Assembly: GCA_030674185.1 (NCBI GenBank)
Contig: CM060312.1
Location: forward strand, 62,269,578-62,333,577
Reading direction: 5' to 3'
Length of the DNA stretch: 64,000 bases
Source: Monoplex corrugatus
Taxonomy: Eukaryota; Mollusca; Gastropoda; Littorinimorpha; Ranellidae
How positions within the stretch are numbered: position 1 is the first letter of the stretch; every line of letters begins with the position of its first letter. The notes below the pieces were generated by a model. The model made no database searches, had not been told where the DNA came from, and worked only from the letters and a program-made list of their open reading frames with translations. A program made the translations under genes and the position numbers. Positions 22,619 through 34,398 of this stretch are shown piece by piece.

Positions 22619-23170
22619 CAGTCGCGTCTCAGGTTACGAATTTAGTTTGTTCCTTAACGTAGCTCGTATCATGAAAAACTCGTATCTTGAAATGAATTTC
22701 CCCATTTAAAATAATGGAAATCCAGTTAATCCGTTCCACACCCCAAAAATATCTTCCTTCTTCTTCAGGATAGTGCAGATTGTTGATGACGAACGGCAGC
22801 ACAGCTTGGCGAGATCAGCCACACGTAGACCATGCTCGTGTTTTCCTATGATCTCTTTCTTCAATTCTGTGGAAATTGTATCCTTCTTCCTCTTAGCAGC
22901 ACTATCCTTAGCAACCATCTTCTTAGACGACATCGTGGATTACAAAATTTCTTCACGTAAACCACAAAAAAACACTGAAAAGCACAAATGAACGCAGAGA
23001 TGCTTCCGCTACGAGAGAACAATGCACACTGAGAGCGGGATGCAGCGGCAGGAAGCACGTGGCGTAATCACAACGTCACTCGTGACGCGAGCGAAGGCTT
23101 GAATACCGAGGCGAATTTCCAAGTATTTTGTGCTCGTAACCCGATTTGCTCGTATCCTGAGGCGCCTCTG
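22619..23170 (-). mobile_element. pogo/Tigger-type non-autonomous element
   Basis: 552 bp begin CAGTCGCGTCTCAGGTTACG and end, read inverted, CAGAGGCGCCTCAGGATACG, flanked by TA on both sides. TA target duplication and CAG-starting inverted repeats fit the Tc1/mariner/pogo superfamily. The interior keeps only the N-terminal helix-turn-helix of the transposase, so this is a deletion derivative. Confidence 0.8.
22706..22933 (-). pseudogene. Tigger/pogo transposase, N-terminal DNA-binding remnant
   Basis: From 22933 the frame reads MSSKKMVAKDSAAKRKKDTI, then STELKKEIIGKHEHGLRVAD, LAKLCCRSSSTICTILKKKE and DI. This is the CENP-B/Psq-type helix-turn-helix at the N-terminus of Tigger and Jerky-like transposases (expected length over 400 residues). 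The frame runs into the element's terminal repeat after about 62 residues. The second DNA-binding domain and the DDD catalytic domain are gone. Confidence 0.75.
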
Positions 23171-23665
23171 TATAAATGGTATCCCCACCTTCTGGAATTT
23201 CTATGCTGGAAATTTCCTCTTTTCTGTCACGCTCTTTGTTTCTGCCTCACTCCTTTGCTTTTTGTCATTTCTTTCTATCATTTTCTGCCTTGCTGTTACG
23301 TTCACCTGTGTGTTCAGTTAAGTCTGAAGCGCTTTCTCTTAAGATTGATAATTGTACATGTATCAAGTGCATTTTTGGCTCTAAGGAAAGGTGACATGCT
23401 TAAAATTTTAGTGTCCTTAAGTATGATTGCATTTGTTTTAGATAGTTTTTTTTTAAAATCTCATGGTGATAAATTGGACAGAGTGGTCAATACCAGGGGC
23501 AGATCCGTAGATTATGTACATGAATGCATTGATGCATGTACTTTAATTTTCTTTTCCAAATGTTTTTTTTTCTCCAATGAGGTATGGACACGTTTTTGAG
23601 ATGGTTATAATCTTGTTATGGCTCTGCACAGTTGGCTTGGCTTTAAATAACAATAACAATAATAA

Positions 23666-24309
23666 CAAAGATCATGTCAGTCCAGGTCATTGTGAGATTT
23701 GCAGCCTTGAATTGTTCTTGTATACTGCCCAGTGTTGAGTATGCTGTGGAAGATTGGAACCACTGTTTTGTCTCATCCACTTCAAGGACATGTTTTTGAG
23801 TGTGTTTCTCACTTTTTTTTTTCTCCCTCATATTGCAGATGTCTCTGTTTAAAGCCTGGTTGAAAGATGGATATATTTTAAAAGGAAGAACAGAGCACAT
23901 CCCTTTCACACAAATTGAATCTGGAATGGAATTCTATTGCGTCATCATTATCTCATCCCCATTCTCGTGAATTTCACATTAAGTATCGTGAAACAGCATC
24001 AGATCCTGCAGCCTTTTATGCCGGATCTCACAGTAACTACAGTTTAGATTTCTTCTCTCCTGTCAATCAATGTCTGATGTAAATTCACTTTAGGATCCTC
24101 AGCCTCAGTGAATTTTAGGGGCTGTTACTGCAGGGAGTTAAGTCTTTTTTCTGGAGGACTGTTCACTCAGTGTGGTTCTGTGACTGAGCATCTACTGTGT
24201 TCTGTTGGGTTCTTTGTGTTGTTATAAGAATATTAGATCGGAACAGGCTTCATACTGAACTCCATCGAAGTGATAAAGCAGCAGTGCATCATTTCTTTTC
24301 ACAGGCAGC
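23666..24309. other. Intergenic DNA, nothing recognised
   Basis: No frame, repeat match or inverted repeat that I can support. Confidence 0.5.
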
Positions 24310-24363
24310 TTGATATATGTACACACACACACATATATATACATAATATATTTATATATATAT

Positions 24364-24427
<64 letters not shown>
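24310..24427. repeat. (AT)n microsatellite
   Basis: CA repeats grade into about 90 bp of AT dinucleotides. The block from 24428 starts exactly at its right edge. Confidence 0.93.
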
Positions 24428-24428
<1 letters not shown>

Positions 24429-24830
24429 TCAACTGTCGTGGTTAATAAAGTCCAACCTAACGCTTTATTTGTGTACCCTCATGTTTTGTGAGGGGAGTTG
24501 GCGCTAGGCGCCGTGTGCATATGTAAGTTACTGTTGTTTGCGCAGAGCCACAGCAGCTCTGTCCACCTGCCTCCACAAGTCCAGGGCGAACCGAAGTAAG
24601 ACAGCTGTTCTCATAGGAGACACAGACGGCTGAACAGTAGATGGCAAGTCGCAGCATATGGCCAAAACTCTGTGGCAATGCCCTTTATGCAGTATATGGC
24701 TGTGGGATTTTCTGTCTAGGTTTACTCCCATAGCCTTTCCCCACCCAAGGGGTAACCCGCAAGGCAGCAGAGACAAGCGCAGGTTGTACAGTCTATTGTC
24801 ATACTGTAGCAGAGACTTAGCTCTGACCTA
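24428..24830. other. Unclassified 400-bp block between AT arrays
   Basis: More GC-balanced than its surroundings and bounded on both sides by AT repeats. It starts GGTCAACTGTCGTGG and ends TTAGCTCTGACC, giving only a 5-bp inverted match (GGTCA). It could be a non-autonomous transposon inserted at TA, or a captured gene fragment. No convincing frame. Confidence 0.35.
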
Positions 24831-24853
24831 TATAGATATATATATATATATAT

Positions 24854-25323
24854 ATGAAAGTTAGACTTTTGAAATGTTTGATCTGGCCACTTATGATTTA
24901 TGGCTGTGAAGCCTGGACTGTTAGAAAAACTGATTGCAGAAGAATTGAGGCAGCAGAGATGTGGTTTTATTGGAGACTACTTTGTGTCAAATGGACAGAT
25001 AGAAGAACTAACGAAAGTATCTTGGAAGATTTGATACCAGAAGAAAACTGTTGGCAGTCATCAGCAAGAGAAGACTGGAATACATTGGCCAAGTGTCATG
25101 CAGCAAGAACACGGACCTCATGGCAACCATCTTTCAAGAAAAAACAATGGCGAAAAGGAAGAAAGGCAGACCTCCAATCTCATACGTCAAGAACATAACC
25201 AACATCAGTGGCCTAAATGTTCAAGAAATTGTCCACAAAAATCAAGACAGAGCAGCCTGGAGGGAGATGGTGGTGACAAAGTACGCAGCAGCCAACACCG
25301 AACCTGGTGACGCCGACAGGTGA
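24854..25323 (+). mobile_element. RTE-like LINE, C-terminal fragment (second subfamily)
   Basis: The first frame reads LLKCLIWPLMIYGCEAWTVR, RRIEAAEMWFYWRLL and VKWTDRRTNESIL. After a shift near 25050 it continues AVISKRRLEYIGQVS, then KKGRPPISYVKNI, DRAAWREMVVTKYAAAN and PGDADR, followed by a stop. These are typical ends of LINE endonuclease-RT proteins. It differs from the (TGA)n-tailed RTE family here: its 3' end is GACGCCGACAGGTGAG plus an AT array. 5'-truncated, one frameshift. Confidence 0.78.
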
Positions 25324-25324
25324 G

Positions 25325-25355
<31 letters not shown>

Positions 25356-26025
25356 GCTGGCATGTACTTTTTTCCACAAGCACTTTGAATTAGATTTGGT
25401 GGTATGTTGGAGAATTGAAATGAGCAGGGGGGGGGGGTCCCGAAGGGGAATGGGAAGAAAAAAAGAAAGAAATGTGCACCTAGTTTACAGTGATCATGGT
25501 TTTGGTTTTTGTGTATCGTTTTTGTTGTTGTTGTCTTATAGTTTGTTTGGCTCTTTGACTCTTGACAAATGGGCCAGCATGACTTTTACAACTTTTTGAA
25601 GATATTGAAAGATGATCAGCACTGAGTTTGTGTCACAGCTTTGACCCAGTTTGGATATTGTTAAAAAAAAAAAAAGGGCATGCTGATGTAGATGTGTTTG
25701 AATGGGTATGGCCCCCCTTTTTTGTTGTTTGTTTGTTTGACAGTATTGTGTTCTTAGGAGTGTGTGTGAGTGAGTGTGTATGTATGTGTGTGTGTGTATA
25801 TTTGTGTGTTTGTGTATGTGTTTTACCCAAGATAAATTCGTAATGTAACTTTGCCAGAATCACCGATTGATTCTAGATTGACAGGTTTTCTTGTCTGTGT
25901 TGACACTGACAATGTTGATGTATCTGTGAGGGGAGTGAAAAAAATTTACTGATACTATAATAGTCTTTTGCTTTCTCGGTTTTCTTGAATACTGGACAGT
26001 TGCTTCATCTTGATAAATTTGGATT
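25324..26025. other. Intergenic DNA with AT, G and GT runs
   Basis: Holds an AT array (25325-25351), a G9 run near 25427, an A12 run near 25664 and a degenerate GT tract (25760-25825). No gene seen. Confidence 0.55.
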
Positions 26026-26207
26026 TTACCCTTTGACTCACGCACCCTGTCCACCAGCTGCAAAAACTTATCCCTTTGACTCCCTCACTATATCTACCAG
26101 CTTCCTGCAGGATAGGGTGAGGGTGTCAAAGGGTTAAGTTTTTGCTTTGCTAGGGTGGTTGACGATTCAGGATGCCGATGGACAGGCTGCAAAAGTTAAA
26201 GGGTTAA
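26026..26207. mobile_element. Palindromic TTAA element (copy 4)
   Basis: The left target is mutated (TTTA-CCCTTTGACTCACGCACC). The inner stem is CCAGCTTCCTGCAGG, and the outer right end AAAGGG-TTAA is at 26204-26207. Same layout as the other copies. Confidence 0.7.
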
Positions 26208-27125
26208 GTTTTGTTCAAAATTAGCTGAGTTCAGCGAAATTATATGCAGGTGATATGAGATGATACATAATGAATTTCAAATTCATTTGTCAACATTTGG
26301 TCAGCTTTGATGTTTATTATGTTCTTACATATGTTACTGGAAGTCCTTGACAGTCTTGTTAAGATGTGAAGTGTTAGCAGCAGGTTTTCTTTTCTTCCTT
26401 ATGAAAAAAAAAAGGTTGGAAAGACAAAACCCACAGTTTGTGGCACTTGTCTATCCCATTGTTTGACTGGGCACTGAAAATGTGCACAGAATCTCCTGTG
26501 GTTATTTACATATGGATTTTTACAAGGCCAGGATCAGGTCTGTTTCACTGGGGAAAAGCACGCATGTGAAGAATGAACAGTTTTTGTGCAAATGTCCTAT
26601 TTGAAATTTCTATTTTGTTTTTTCAAGTACAATTATTTGTTTGTGTTTTGGTTTTGTTGTTGTTTTTTGTTCTGCACAGCTGCGTTTACAGATGATACGA
26701 AACCTAAGCGCATTTTCATGGCTTGATTTTATGGTGTTACATGACAGAAGTTTCTGTCCTTTTCAGCCTGTTTTATCAGGAAATAGTCGAGGCTTTGATA
26801 ACATCTTGCAAACAGAAATGCAGTATTAGAATTTATCTAACTGTATACCAAGAGTTTAGCTTTTCCTGAAGAATTATAGCATTTGAAGTGATGACATTGT
26901 ATGACATTAAGAGATCTTGGCAAATGACAATGATGTATGCAAATGGTTGTGGTTACCATTTGTATTGATCACCTTTTGTTGACAAACGAAAATTTGGGCT
27001 CTCTGGGGGGGGTGAACAGACATACAGGTTTTATTCATCATTATTGGTTACACACGAATTTGTTAATTGCATCAAGAGTAGACTAGATGTTGGTTGAAGA
27101 ATTATAGTGTTTAAAATGACGACAT
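26208..27125. other. Intergenic DNA
   Basis: No gene. From about 26870 to 26990 there is a diverged copy of the unit that is tandemly duplicated at 27126-27535 (ATGTATGCAAATGGTTGTGG and neighbouring bases). Confidence 0.55.
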
Positions 27126-27535
27126 TGTGTGACACCTAGAGATCCTGGTAAGTGACGGTGATGTATGCAAATGGCTGTGGTCACCATTTGTGTCACCCTT
27201 TTGTTGCCTAACCCTTTGATTCCCGCACCACTATCCATCAACTGCTAAAACTTAACCCTTTGACTCCCTCCTACCTTATCCACCAGCTTCCTTCAGGAAG
27301 CTGGTGGATAGAGTGAGGAGTCAAAGGGTTTGTGTGACACCTAGAGATCCTGGTAAGTGACAGTGATGTATGCAAATGGCTGTGGTCACCATTTGTGTCA
27401 CCCTTTTGTTGCCTAACCCTTTGATTCCCGCACCACTATCCATCAACTGCAAAAACTTAACCCTTTGACTCCCTCCTACCTTATCCACCAGCTTCCTGAA
27501 GGAAGCTGGTGGATAGGGTGAGGGAGTCAAAGGGT
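27126..27535. repeat. Tandem duplication of a 205-bp unit containing a TTAA palindrome
   Basis: Two near-identical units, 27126-27330 and 27331-27535. Each begins TGTGTGACACCTAGAGATCC, passes ATGTATGCAAATGGCTGTGG and enters a palindromic TTAA element (CCCTTTGATTCCCGCACC, then the inner hairpin). Differences are a few substitutions, so the duplication is recent. Confidence 0.85.
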
Positions 27536-27605
27536 TAGAGTTTTTGCTTTGATAGCATGGTTGACAATGCAGGATACTGGAGGACAGGGTTCAGGGGTCA
27601 AATAG
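27415..27605. mobile_element. Palindromic TTAA element (copy 6)
   Basis: The more complete of the two adjacent copies (the other, copy 5, is about 27210-27330). Left CCCTTTGATTCCCGCACC, inner perfect stem CCACCAGCTTCCTGAAGGAA, and right arm AGTTTTTGCTTTGATAGCAT to GGGGTCAAATAGCTAA. Copy 5 lacks this right arm because the tandem duplication begins there. Confidence 0.72.
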
Positions 27606-27694
27606 CTAAACGAAAACCTCGTGCTGTCATGAGGAGGGGTGGAGGGAAACAGACGCATACATGTTTTGTTTATCATTATTGGATCATATGAATT

Positions 27695-27870
27695 GTTGGA
27701 AAGGTGGAGGGAAAGAGAACACCAGGTAGACCCAGGGAGAAAATATTGGACAGACTTGCAGGGTGGCTGAGGAGAGAGAGTGTGGAAGATGTGCCTGCAT
27801 CGACAAGGGGAAGATGCATGTGGAGGGCCAAGATTGCCAATGCCATGTGGCAGGGCACATGATGATGATG
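27695..27870 (+). mobile_element. RTE-type LINE, 3' terminal fragment
   Basis: Starts AAAGGTGGAGGGAAAGAGAA, continues CACCAGGTAGACCCAGGGAG (the GKRAPGRPR-encoding region of the 22-kb copy), and ends CATGTGGCAGGGCACATGAT plus (GAT)n. It is a strongly 5'-truncated copy of the same family as 21697-22455. Confidence 0.75.
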
Positions 27871-28554
27871 AATTTGTTCATTGTATCAAGTGAGCACTGG
27901 CTGTGCTTTTGGCTTTCAACACATGCATGTTGGCAGCAGCCCACGCAGAATGTAAGAGCAGATCTGTAAGAGTTTCATGTGGGGAGCTTGACGTAAATCA
28001 GTTCAAAACTTTTGACACAAATGCATCACATCTGAAGCTTATGTACTTCATTAGGTTCCCATAAATGACACAGAAGTGCCTGAGGCACTTTGAAGGGGCA
28101 GATGTTTACCCAGTTTCTCAATTCACACATCTCGCAACTTCTTTGGTCTTCAGTTTGATGTGACAGTTCCAATCACAAAAAAGATCAGGTAAACCTTTTT
28201 TATCTGCATTTATCTTTGTAGATGTGTATGAAATGTCTTACGGTTTAGACAGAAAATTCATATTTGGAGCAAGTCTGTAGTGCTTTGAGGTGTATTATCT
28301 GTCTTATTAACACTAATTTTGCTCTACATACAAAGTCATGACACATGAAGCTTTTGTTTTCACATACAAAATCATTGTACCGGTCACATTATTTTTTAAG
28401 GTGCTTAATCATGTTTGTTTATTGTAATTTGTGGTAGAATAGTTTCATTGCACTCTTGTTTTGTTGTGGGTGACTTGTCATCACATTCTTCTGTATTTTA
28501 CTTTCCTGTTTGTGCCTTTAGTCTTGTTTACCTAGTCTTTTGAGGCAGCTAGTA

Positions 28555-28586
<32 letters not shown>

Positions 28587-29336
28587 TGCGCGCGCATGTG
28601 TGTTTGTGTGTGTGTTGCATTTATAAATATAATATTTATGAATCGCTGATTGCAGAATAAATGTGTTTATATCTCTCTGTGTGGATGTATCTATATCTAG
28701 ATTTAGATATCCATATCTCTACTTATCTCTATATATCTATTGATATATTTCTATCTATATATAGATATATATCATGTAGGCCTATATATAAAAAATATAC
28801 AAGTACATGTGTATATATACATATATGTACATTGCACATTGATTTGAGTGAAAGTCCGTTACCGTCTGGGTATGTTCAACCTTTATATGTTTGCCTGTGA
28901 ATGTGTGATGTTCTGTTTATTCAGTAGCTTATCCAGTGCATGCAGAGAATTTTTATTTTAAACAGTTATTAGATATGTCTCTATGGCAGCTTTTGGAATT
29001 AGGGGTCATTGTTTTGTGCAGGGCAAGACTGTTGTATTAAATTAGAGTTGATACCGTGAAGCTGAATTTGATGAATATCTTCTTGTAGTCTGTGATGTGA
29101 ATAGAACTGTAGAGTTTGACAAGTTTGTATGTGCTCTGGCCAATGCTTTGCAGTTCAGGAGTAGAAAGTATAAATCGTAATCCGCTCGAAGCAACACACC
29201 CAGAGAAAAGTTTAAGCTGGAAAAAAGAAAGGAAAATCTTTTGGTGGAGGGTGCATCCACATTACATCGTACATACATGAAACTTATGAATGGTTGTAAA
29301 AAATCTGGATGGTTGATATTGATGGGCCTAGGATGA
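27871..29336. other. Intergenic DNA
   Basis: No gene or recognised transposon. A GT array (28553-28610) and ATCT-like simple sequence (28690-28780) are present. Confidence 0.55.
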
Positions 29337-29665
29337 TTAACCCTCTCCCATTTGCATAGCTCGCAATGAAACTTCACCTAGTATTCGCCATCTTTCGCAC
29401 AAAGACAAGAATGGAATGCGGTCATTTCTTCTCTCTTGTGAATGATGCCAGTGGTGGCGTCTTAATTTAGTGTTAACAGTTCATTGGTCCTTTGTGTACC
29501 TACCCGCCAAATTTCATCCATTCAGAGTGAGCTAGCTCATGATTACAGCGTGATGGAAAAGTACTGGCCATGTGTGCAAACATGCGGCCGGCTGTGGCCG
29601 GAGTGAACAGATGTGGGAGAGCTATGTTTGGCCAGATGCAGCCAGAGTGAATGGGATAGGTTTAA
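29337..29665. mobile_element. Possible TTAA-flanked MITE
   Basis: TTAA at 29337-29340 is followed by CCCTCTCCCATTTGC. At the far end, read inverted, TTAA (29662-29665) is followed by ACCTATCCCATTCAC. The ends match at about 12 of 15 positions. A second inverted match to the left end (GTGGGAGAG near 29611) lies inside. Another CC-starting TTAA family, weaker than the others. Confidence 0.42.
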
Positions 29666-30716
29666 GGCAAAATAAAAGGATTTGAGTTCTAGGGACATGT
29701 TCTTGTGTACAGTTGTTGAAATCACTTGTATAAGTTGTTGTTATTCATGTGGCATGCAGCATACTTTATCTTAAGACTTACTCGATGTGTACAGTTTTTA
29801 CACTTGCTTACTTACTGCCTGTTAATATTTTAGAATATAGAGCAAGCAGTGAATGTCTACTCCTGTATATTTTGAGTCTGGATATGGTATTGCATGTGTG
29901 CTTCAGGGCTTTGAATTCTCATACTTTTTGACCAACTTCAGTTGTTCACGGATAGGTTTGTACTTATTCATAGGCTTATGTCACAGTTACGATATCTGCT
30001 TTGAATGTTTTGAATTTCTGTTACATTGCTGCAATCAAATAACCATGCAGATTAAGTATCTGAAATGGTGAAATATTAGTAAAATGTAAATTGCAAATTT
30101 TTTTTTTACTTTTAGGCATCCTTATGCATCAGGTGTATCCTGAGAAACTTCAGCAAACATTACTTGATAAGTTGTTTAACAAAAATTTACACAGATCCAG
30201 TTGTAATTGCAATGTTGCTTGCATTTATTTTTGTATAAAATGATAACAGTACACATTGAACAGAGAAAGAAAAGAAGAAATACGGAGCAGGGATTTGTAA
30301 GTTTTTACTTGTTATAGTGATGGGTGGATTCAAAAGTTTCCATTTTACAGTTTATTTCTTGTATACCTGGGTTACAAGTTAATAGGCAGTGGCTTCTGTC
30401 GCAGTATAGCATACTATGAAAGTGTCACATCCATTGAATATGTACACATTTCAACAAATTACGTCATGCAAAATATAGCTTGAAATTTCTGTTTGGCAAG
30501 TCAGTATTAGATTTACAAAATGATACTCCGAGCTGCACAGTTTCAGTTTCAGCTGTGTAGTCTAATGTGTTTTAATCAGCTGATAGTTCCTTTGCACATG
30601 TGCTCGTGTGACTGTTAATTTTGAATTATAGAAGCAAATACACAAGAATATCATGTATATCATAACTGTAATTAGTTGCTGGTGGCCTTTTATCAACAGA
30701 AGATGTTCAATTAATG
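29666..30716. other. Intergenic DNA, nothing recognised
   Basis: AT-rich; short frames (29749-30071) have no family motif. No repeat match within the window. Confidence 0.5.
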
Positions 30717-30884
30717 TTAATCCTTCGACTCCCGCACCCTGTCCATCAGCATCCTGCATTGTCAACCATGCTAGCAAAGCAAAAACTTGACCCTTTGACT
30801 CCAGGAAGCTGGTGGATAAGGTGAGGGAGTCAGAGGATTATGTTTTTGCAGTTGATGGATAGGGTGCGGGAGTCACAGAGTTAA
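30717..30884. mobile_element. Palindromic TTAA element (copy 7), opposite orientation
   Basis: TTAA-TCCTTCGACTCCCGCACC at the left; the GCATTGTCAACCATGCTAGC arm comes first, so the asymmetrical interior is inverted relative to copies 1-6. It ends GGGAGTCACAGAG-TTAA at 30881. Confidence 0.7.
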
Positions 30885-31244
30885 GATACCTTGATGTAGG
30901 TTTGGAAGTCTCCACTATTGCCTGGATTGCAGTTGTATATGTATATCCATTTATATTCAGCAGTGTATATCAAACAGTCCTGCATTTTATCCTAGTATTT
31001 GTCTTCTGTCATATTGTATATATTGTATTTTCAAAATTCTGATGTGTGCACAGATATGTTGGTTTCTTATAACAGTTAGAATTTCATGGTCCAGTGAGAG
31101 GTGGAAGGGTGGGAAGATGATTTTCTTACTCAAGTTCAAATTTGTTAGTTTTGATGAGTGGTGTTTGGTTTGTTTTCATAAAAAACACAAATTTTGCATG
31201 TCCCACACCTGTGTTACAGAACTGAAATAAATAGTCATTCAGTT

Positions 31245-31421
31245 TTAACCCTTTGACTCCCACACCCTGTCTACCAGTATCCAGCATTGCCAACCATGCT
31301 AGCAAAGCAAAACTTAACCCTTTTATTCCATCACCCTATCCACCAGCTTCCTTCAGGGTGTGGGAATGAAAGGGTTACGTTTTCATATTTGGTAGATAGA
31401 GTGCGGGAGTCAAAGAGTTAA
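31245..31421. mobile_element. Palindromic TTAA element (copy 8), opposite orientation
   Basis: TTAA-CCCTTTGACTCCCACACC at 31245, AACCATGCTAGCAAAGC in the left arm, a reduced centre (CCAGCTTCCTTCAGG), right end GAGTCAAAGAG-TTAA at 31418. Confidence 0.7.
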
Positions 31422-32394
31422 CTCAGATGACATGAACTGCTGAAGTTAATCTACTGGTTTGAAATTTTCTTTGCAACAGCAGCCATAAACAGTTATTAAT
31501 GACAGTCAGGTTTCAGTATTTTTAGCTACATGGAGCCTCCAAGTAGTATTCCTGGTAAATTTCAGGTCTGGTAGCTTGCTGTTAGAGTAACTGTTTTGTT
31601 TTGGTTACCATATCCTTCCATTTACACACAATAAATGAAACAGGTGTGATAGATTCCATGTGAATAAAAATTGTTATATGAAGTAATTTTTGATATAAAG
31701 AAAAAAGGCAGCCATTCATATAACAAGTAAAAAAAGCAGTGTGTTTGTGTTGTATTACATATAATCACATATTCATATCTTGTATTTGCAGATTGTCCAT
31801 GTTAAATTTGGTTTACTCTTCTTGAGAATGCACCATAGCAGTGTGGCTCTACCTTTTTTTGCTTGTGAAATTTTTGTTTTTACATGTTTTGTTTTTATGT
31901 ATCCCTGTTTTAGTATAAAGAATGTATCCAGAGAAAATGTCTCTGACCCTGTATTTGAATTTTTTTTAATTGAAGATCCTGTTATGGAGGTTTTTTTTAT
32001 TGAAAAGTTGTGTGCATTTTGTGGGAACTTGGTTCATCATTTTGTATGAAAGTGTGTGTGAGTGTGTGTATGTGTGTGTGTGCGCGCGCACTTGCGTGCG
32101 CGTGTAAGCATGTGTGTATGTATGTGTGTGTGCATGTGTGTGCGTGTGCGCATAAACCTCTGTGCATGTGAGAGAAAATAGAGTGAACTTGGATGAAAGA
32201 AAACAGAGGGGGGTATGGGTTTAAGCATTTTGATTTAATCTGAGAGGGAGCCTTAAATTTTGTTTATGTTAACCATAGGTGGTCAGCCATGCATATTTTC
32301 CTTCCGGGTGTTGCTGTAAAAGCATTTGTACTGAGCACAACCAAATGGGGCAACTGACATGAGAACTTTTTTTTTTTTTAAGGATCATTGCACC
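31422..32394. other. Intergenic DNA with a GT/GC tract
   Basis: The 31780-32049 frame contains a short internal duplication (FFLIEDP / FFIEKL) but no recognisable domain; I do not call a gene. A degenerate GT/CG tract lies at 32050-32150. Confidence 0.5.
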
Positions 32395-32885
32395 TTGGGA
32401 GGTTACCTTTGCGCTCACCTTTTTTTTTCTTTTTTTTTTTTCCCCGTTCCATTTCTGTGCCACTTTAATGGCCACAGAAGCTGGAACAGTGTTTACAATG
32501 CGATGATGATGATGTCAATGAGGATGATATAATCATGATGCTATGGAGTTCCGTCTGGATTGAGTCTGTGTGACAGGGTTGTACTCTACGCTTACAATCA
32601 TAATATATCCTGGCATCAACCAGGCCCGAGAGATACAGACACCTGCAGTGATGGTTAGAAGATTTGAGCAACACACTCTCAATGACGCATCGGTGAAGTG
32701 GATGAGACTCGACTGTGTGGTCCCAGTCTTCCCAATGAGCCCATAGCAATCCCAGTTCTGGGTAGGAGCTGGTTAGAGCTGAAAACTCCCACAATGATTT
32801 TTGAAGGTACTGATGGGCATTTGAACCCACAACCTTGCAGTGGGTAGTCCGTTGCATTAACCACTACACCACAGTGACTGGTTTG
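32395..32885 (-). mobile_element. SINE-A, full-length tRNA-derived SINE
   Basis: Read on the - strand from about 32882: CAGTCACTGTGGTGTAGTGG, TTAATGCAACGGACTACCC and GGTTGTGGGTTCAAAT. These are A-box- and B-box-like polymerase III promoter elements of a tRNA-derived head. The body contains CTCTAACCAGCTCCTACCCA, GATGCGTCATTGAGAGTGT-like and CTGGTTGATGCCAGGATATA; the tail is CTTCTGTGGCCATTAAAGTG, then poly-A and AAAAGGTGAGCGCAAAGG. Same order as the copy at 49255. Confidence 0.82.
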
Positions 32886-34382
32886 AGAAAATATGATGTA
32901 CAAAACTACAAAAGTTGATGGATTATTGTGGTTGGTGGTGGTGGAAGAACAGAGTCAGCCTATGGCACTCATCCTGCATGTTTAAAAAGAAATGTTCATC
33001 ACTTCATTGCACAGAGTTCTTTACAAAACATTTCGTTTGGATTTTTCTATGAATTAGAGAGAAGACAGTAAGTGTTATTTATAAGCTTTAACTACTATAG
33101 AATGAAATGTAACAGTACCAGCAACAACAGTGAAAAAAGAACAGCTTGTAACAGTCCTATACGGACTGTTCTTAAATATACAAAACAGACACCATTTTTG
33201 AACAAAAAGTGTGTATTCTGACATTTGAAAATGAAGTGATAAGAGACTGTCACACCCTCGTTGCCCCATCTCTCTTTCCATCTACACACATTTGCTCACA
33301 TACATGCACACACACACGCATGCATGCATACACACACACACACACACACACACATGCATTTACATGCATCACACACACATGCACACACACATGCAATCAG
33401 CGTATCAGACATGTATTCAGAGCGAAGTACACTTCTTGGAAGTAATTCATAATGAGCAAGTTGTGGATGCTGTTGTAAACGACGGGCAAAAGTTTTGCTG
33501 GAAAGGTAGTATAGCAGGGGTAGGAAGTCTCCTCAGTTCTGTGGATTTCTGCAGATGAAAGAATCAATTTCCTTGGATTTCATGAGCAAAACCATAACCA
33601 GTTTTTTTTTCTTTTAAACTAGAAGTGTAATAATTTGTGATTTAATAAGTGCTTATATAGAAAATAAGTAAGCAGAAAATGCCTTTTTAAACAGTCTGAA
33701 TGCAAGGTCTGACACCTGAAAGTGCACCAGATTCAACAGATGTTAATCACTTGAAAAATTCCCCTCTGACCCCTGTATATTTCATCTTTTTTTTTTTTTT
33801 TTTCTTTTTCTTTTCGGTAGTTCCCACCCCTGTTTAGTGTGAAACCCTGAAATTCTCTCCCTTGACAGGGACAGATGGAAAAAGTATTGCATGCTTGAAC
33901 GGAAACTTTCTGTCAGTGAACGGCCATTGCATGCTGTGCTCAGTATGAAAACTTTTTGCTTCACCAGTGAGAATAGAATTATAAGCTGTGCACAGCTGAT
34001 TTTGTTTTTGTTTTGTTGGTATCAATAAAAATTCTCAGCAGACGTTGGTATGGTATGAATACCCTTAAGAGTAGGATTGGGGTGTAAGCGAATACAACTT
34101 TTAATATAAAACATTGTTATATCCGTTTATGGAAACGTTTCTATTGCAAGTGGAAATATTTCTGTTGAAAGTAAAAATATTGCTAAACATTGATGTTATT
34201 AGTTACAGCTTATCTTAAGGTACAGTTGAATTCATTGATGATGAATAAATTTGTACTTTGATTTGGTTATATTGTGTTGTGTATGTTTGGGGTCATTAAT
34301 CTGTATTGGCACTCTGCATTTCACAGCATCAGTAACTGAACCTGCCTTTATTTCCTTGTATTTTATTCTTAGCTGCCTGTAT
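32886..34382. other. Intergenic DNA with a CA array
   Basis: CA/GCAT simple sequence at 33300-33395 and a T-run at 33787. No gene recognised. Confidence 0.55.
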
Positions 34383-34398
34383 AGGTTATGGAAATCCC

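Larger units (their letters stand above)
22586..23665 (+). mobile_element. SINE-B copy interrupted by a pogo-type MITE
   Basis: The start CCTCTGGGTATGCCAGGGTG plus TTTTTCAATA is the SINE-B 5' end. It stops at 22618 and resumes at 23171 with TATAAATGGTATCCCCACCT, continuing to the 3' end GGCTTTAAATAACAATAAC near 23660. In undisturbed copies the two halves are contiguous (CTTTCAGTATAAATGG). Confidence 0.8.

Noticed and set aside
27210..27535. Stem-loops resembling bacterial intrinsic terminators
   Set aside because: The hairpins belong to a dispersed TTAA-flanked transposon family in an animal genome; there is no gene context for termination.
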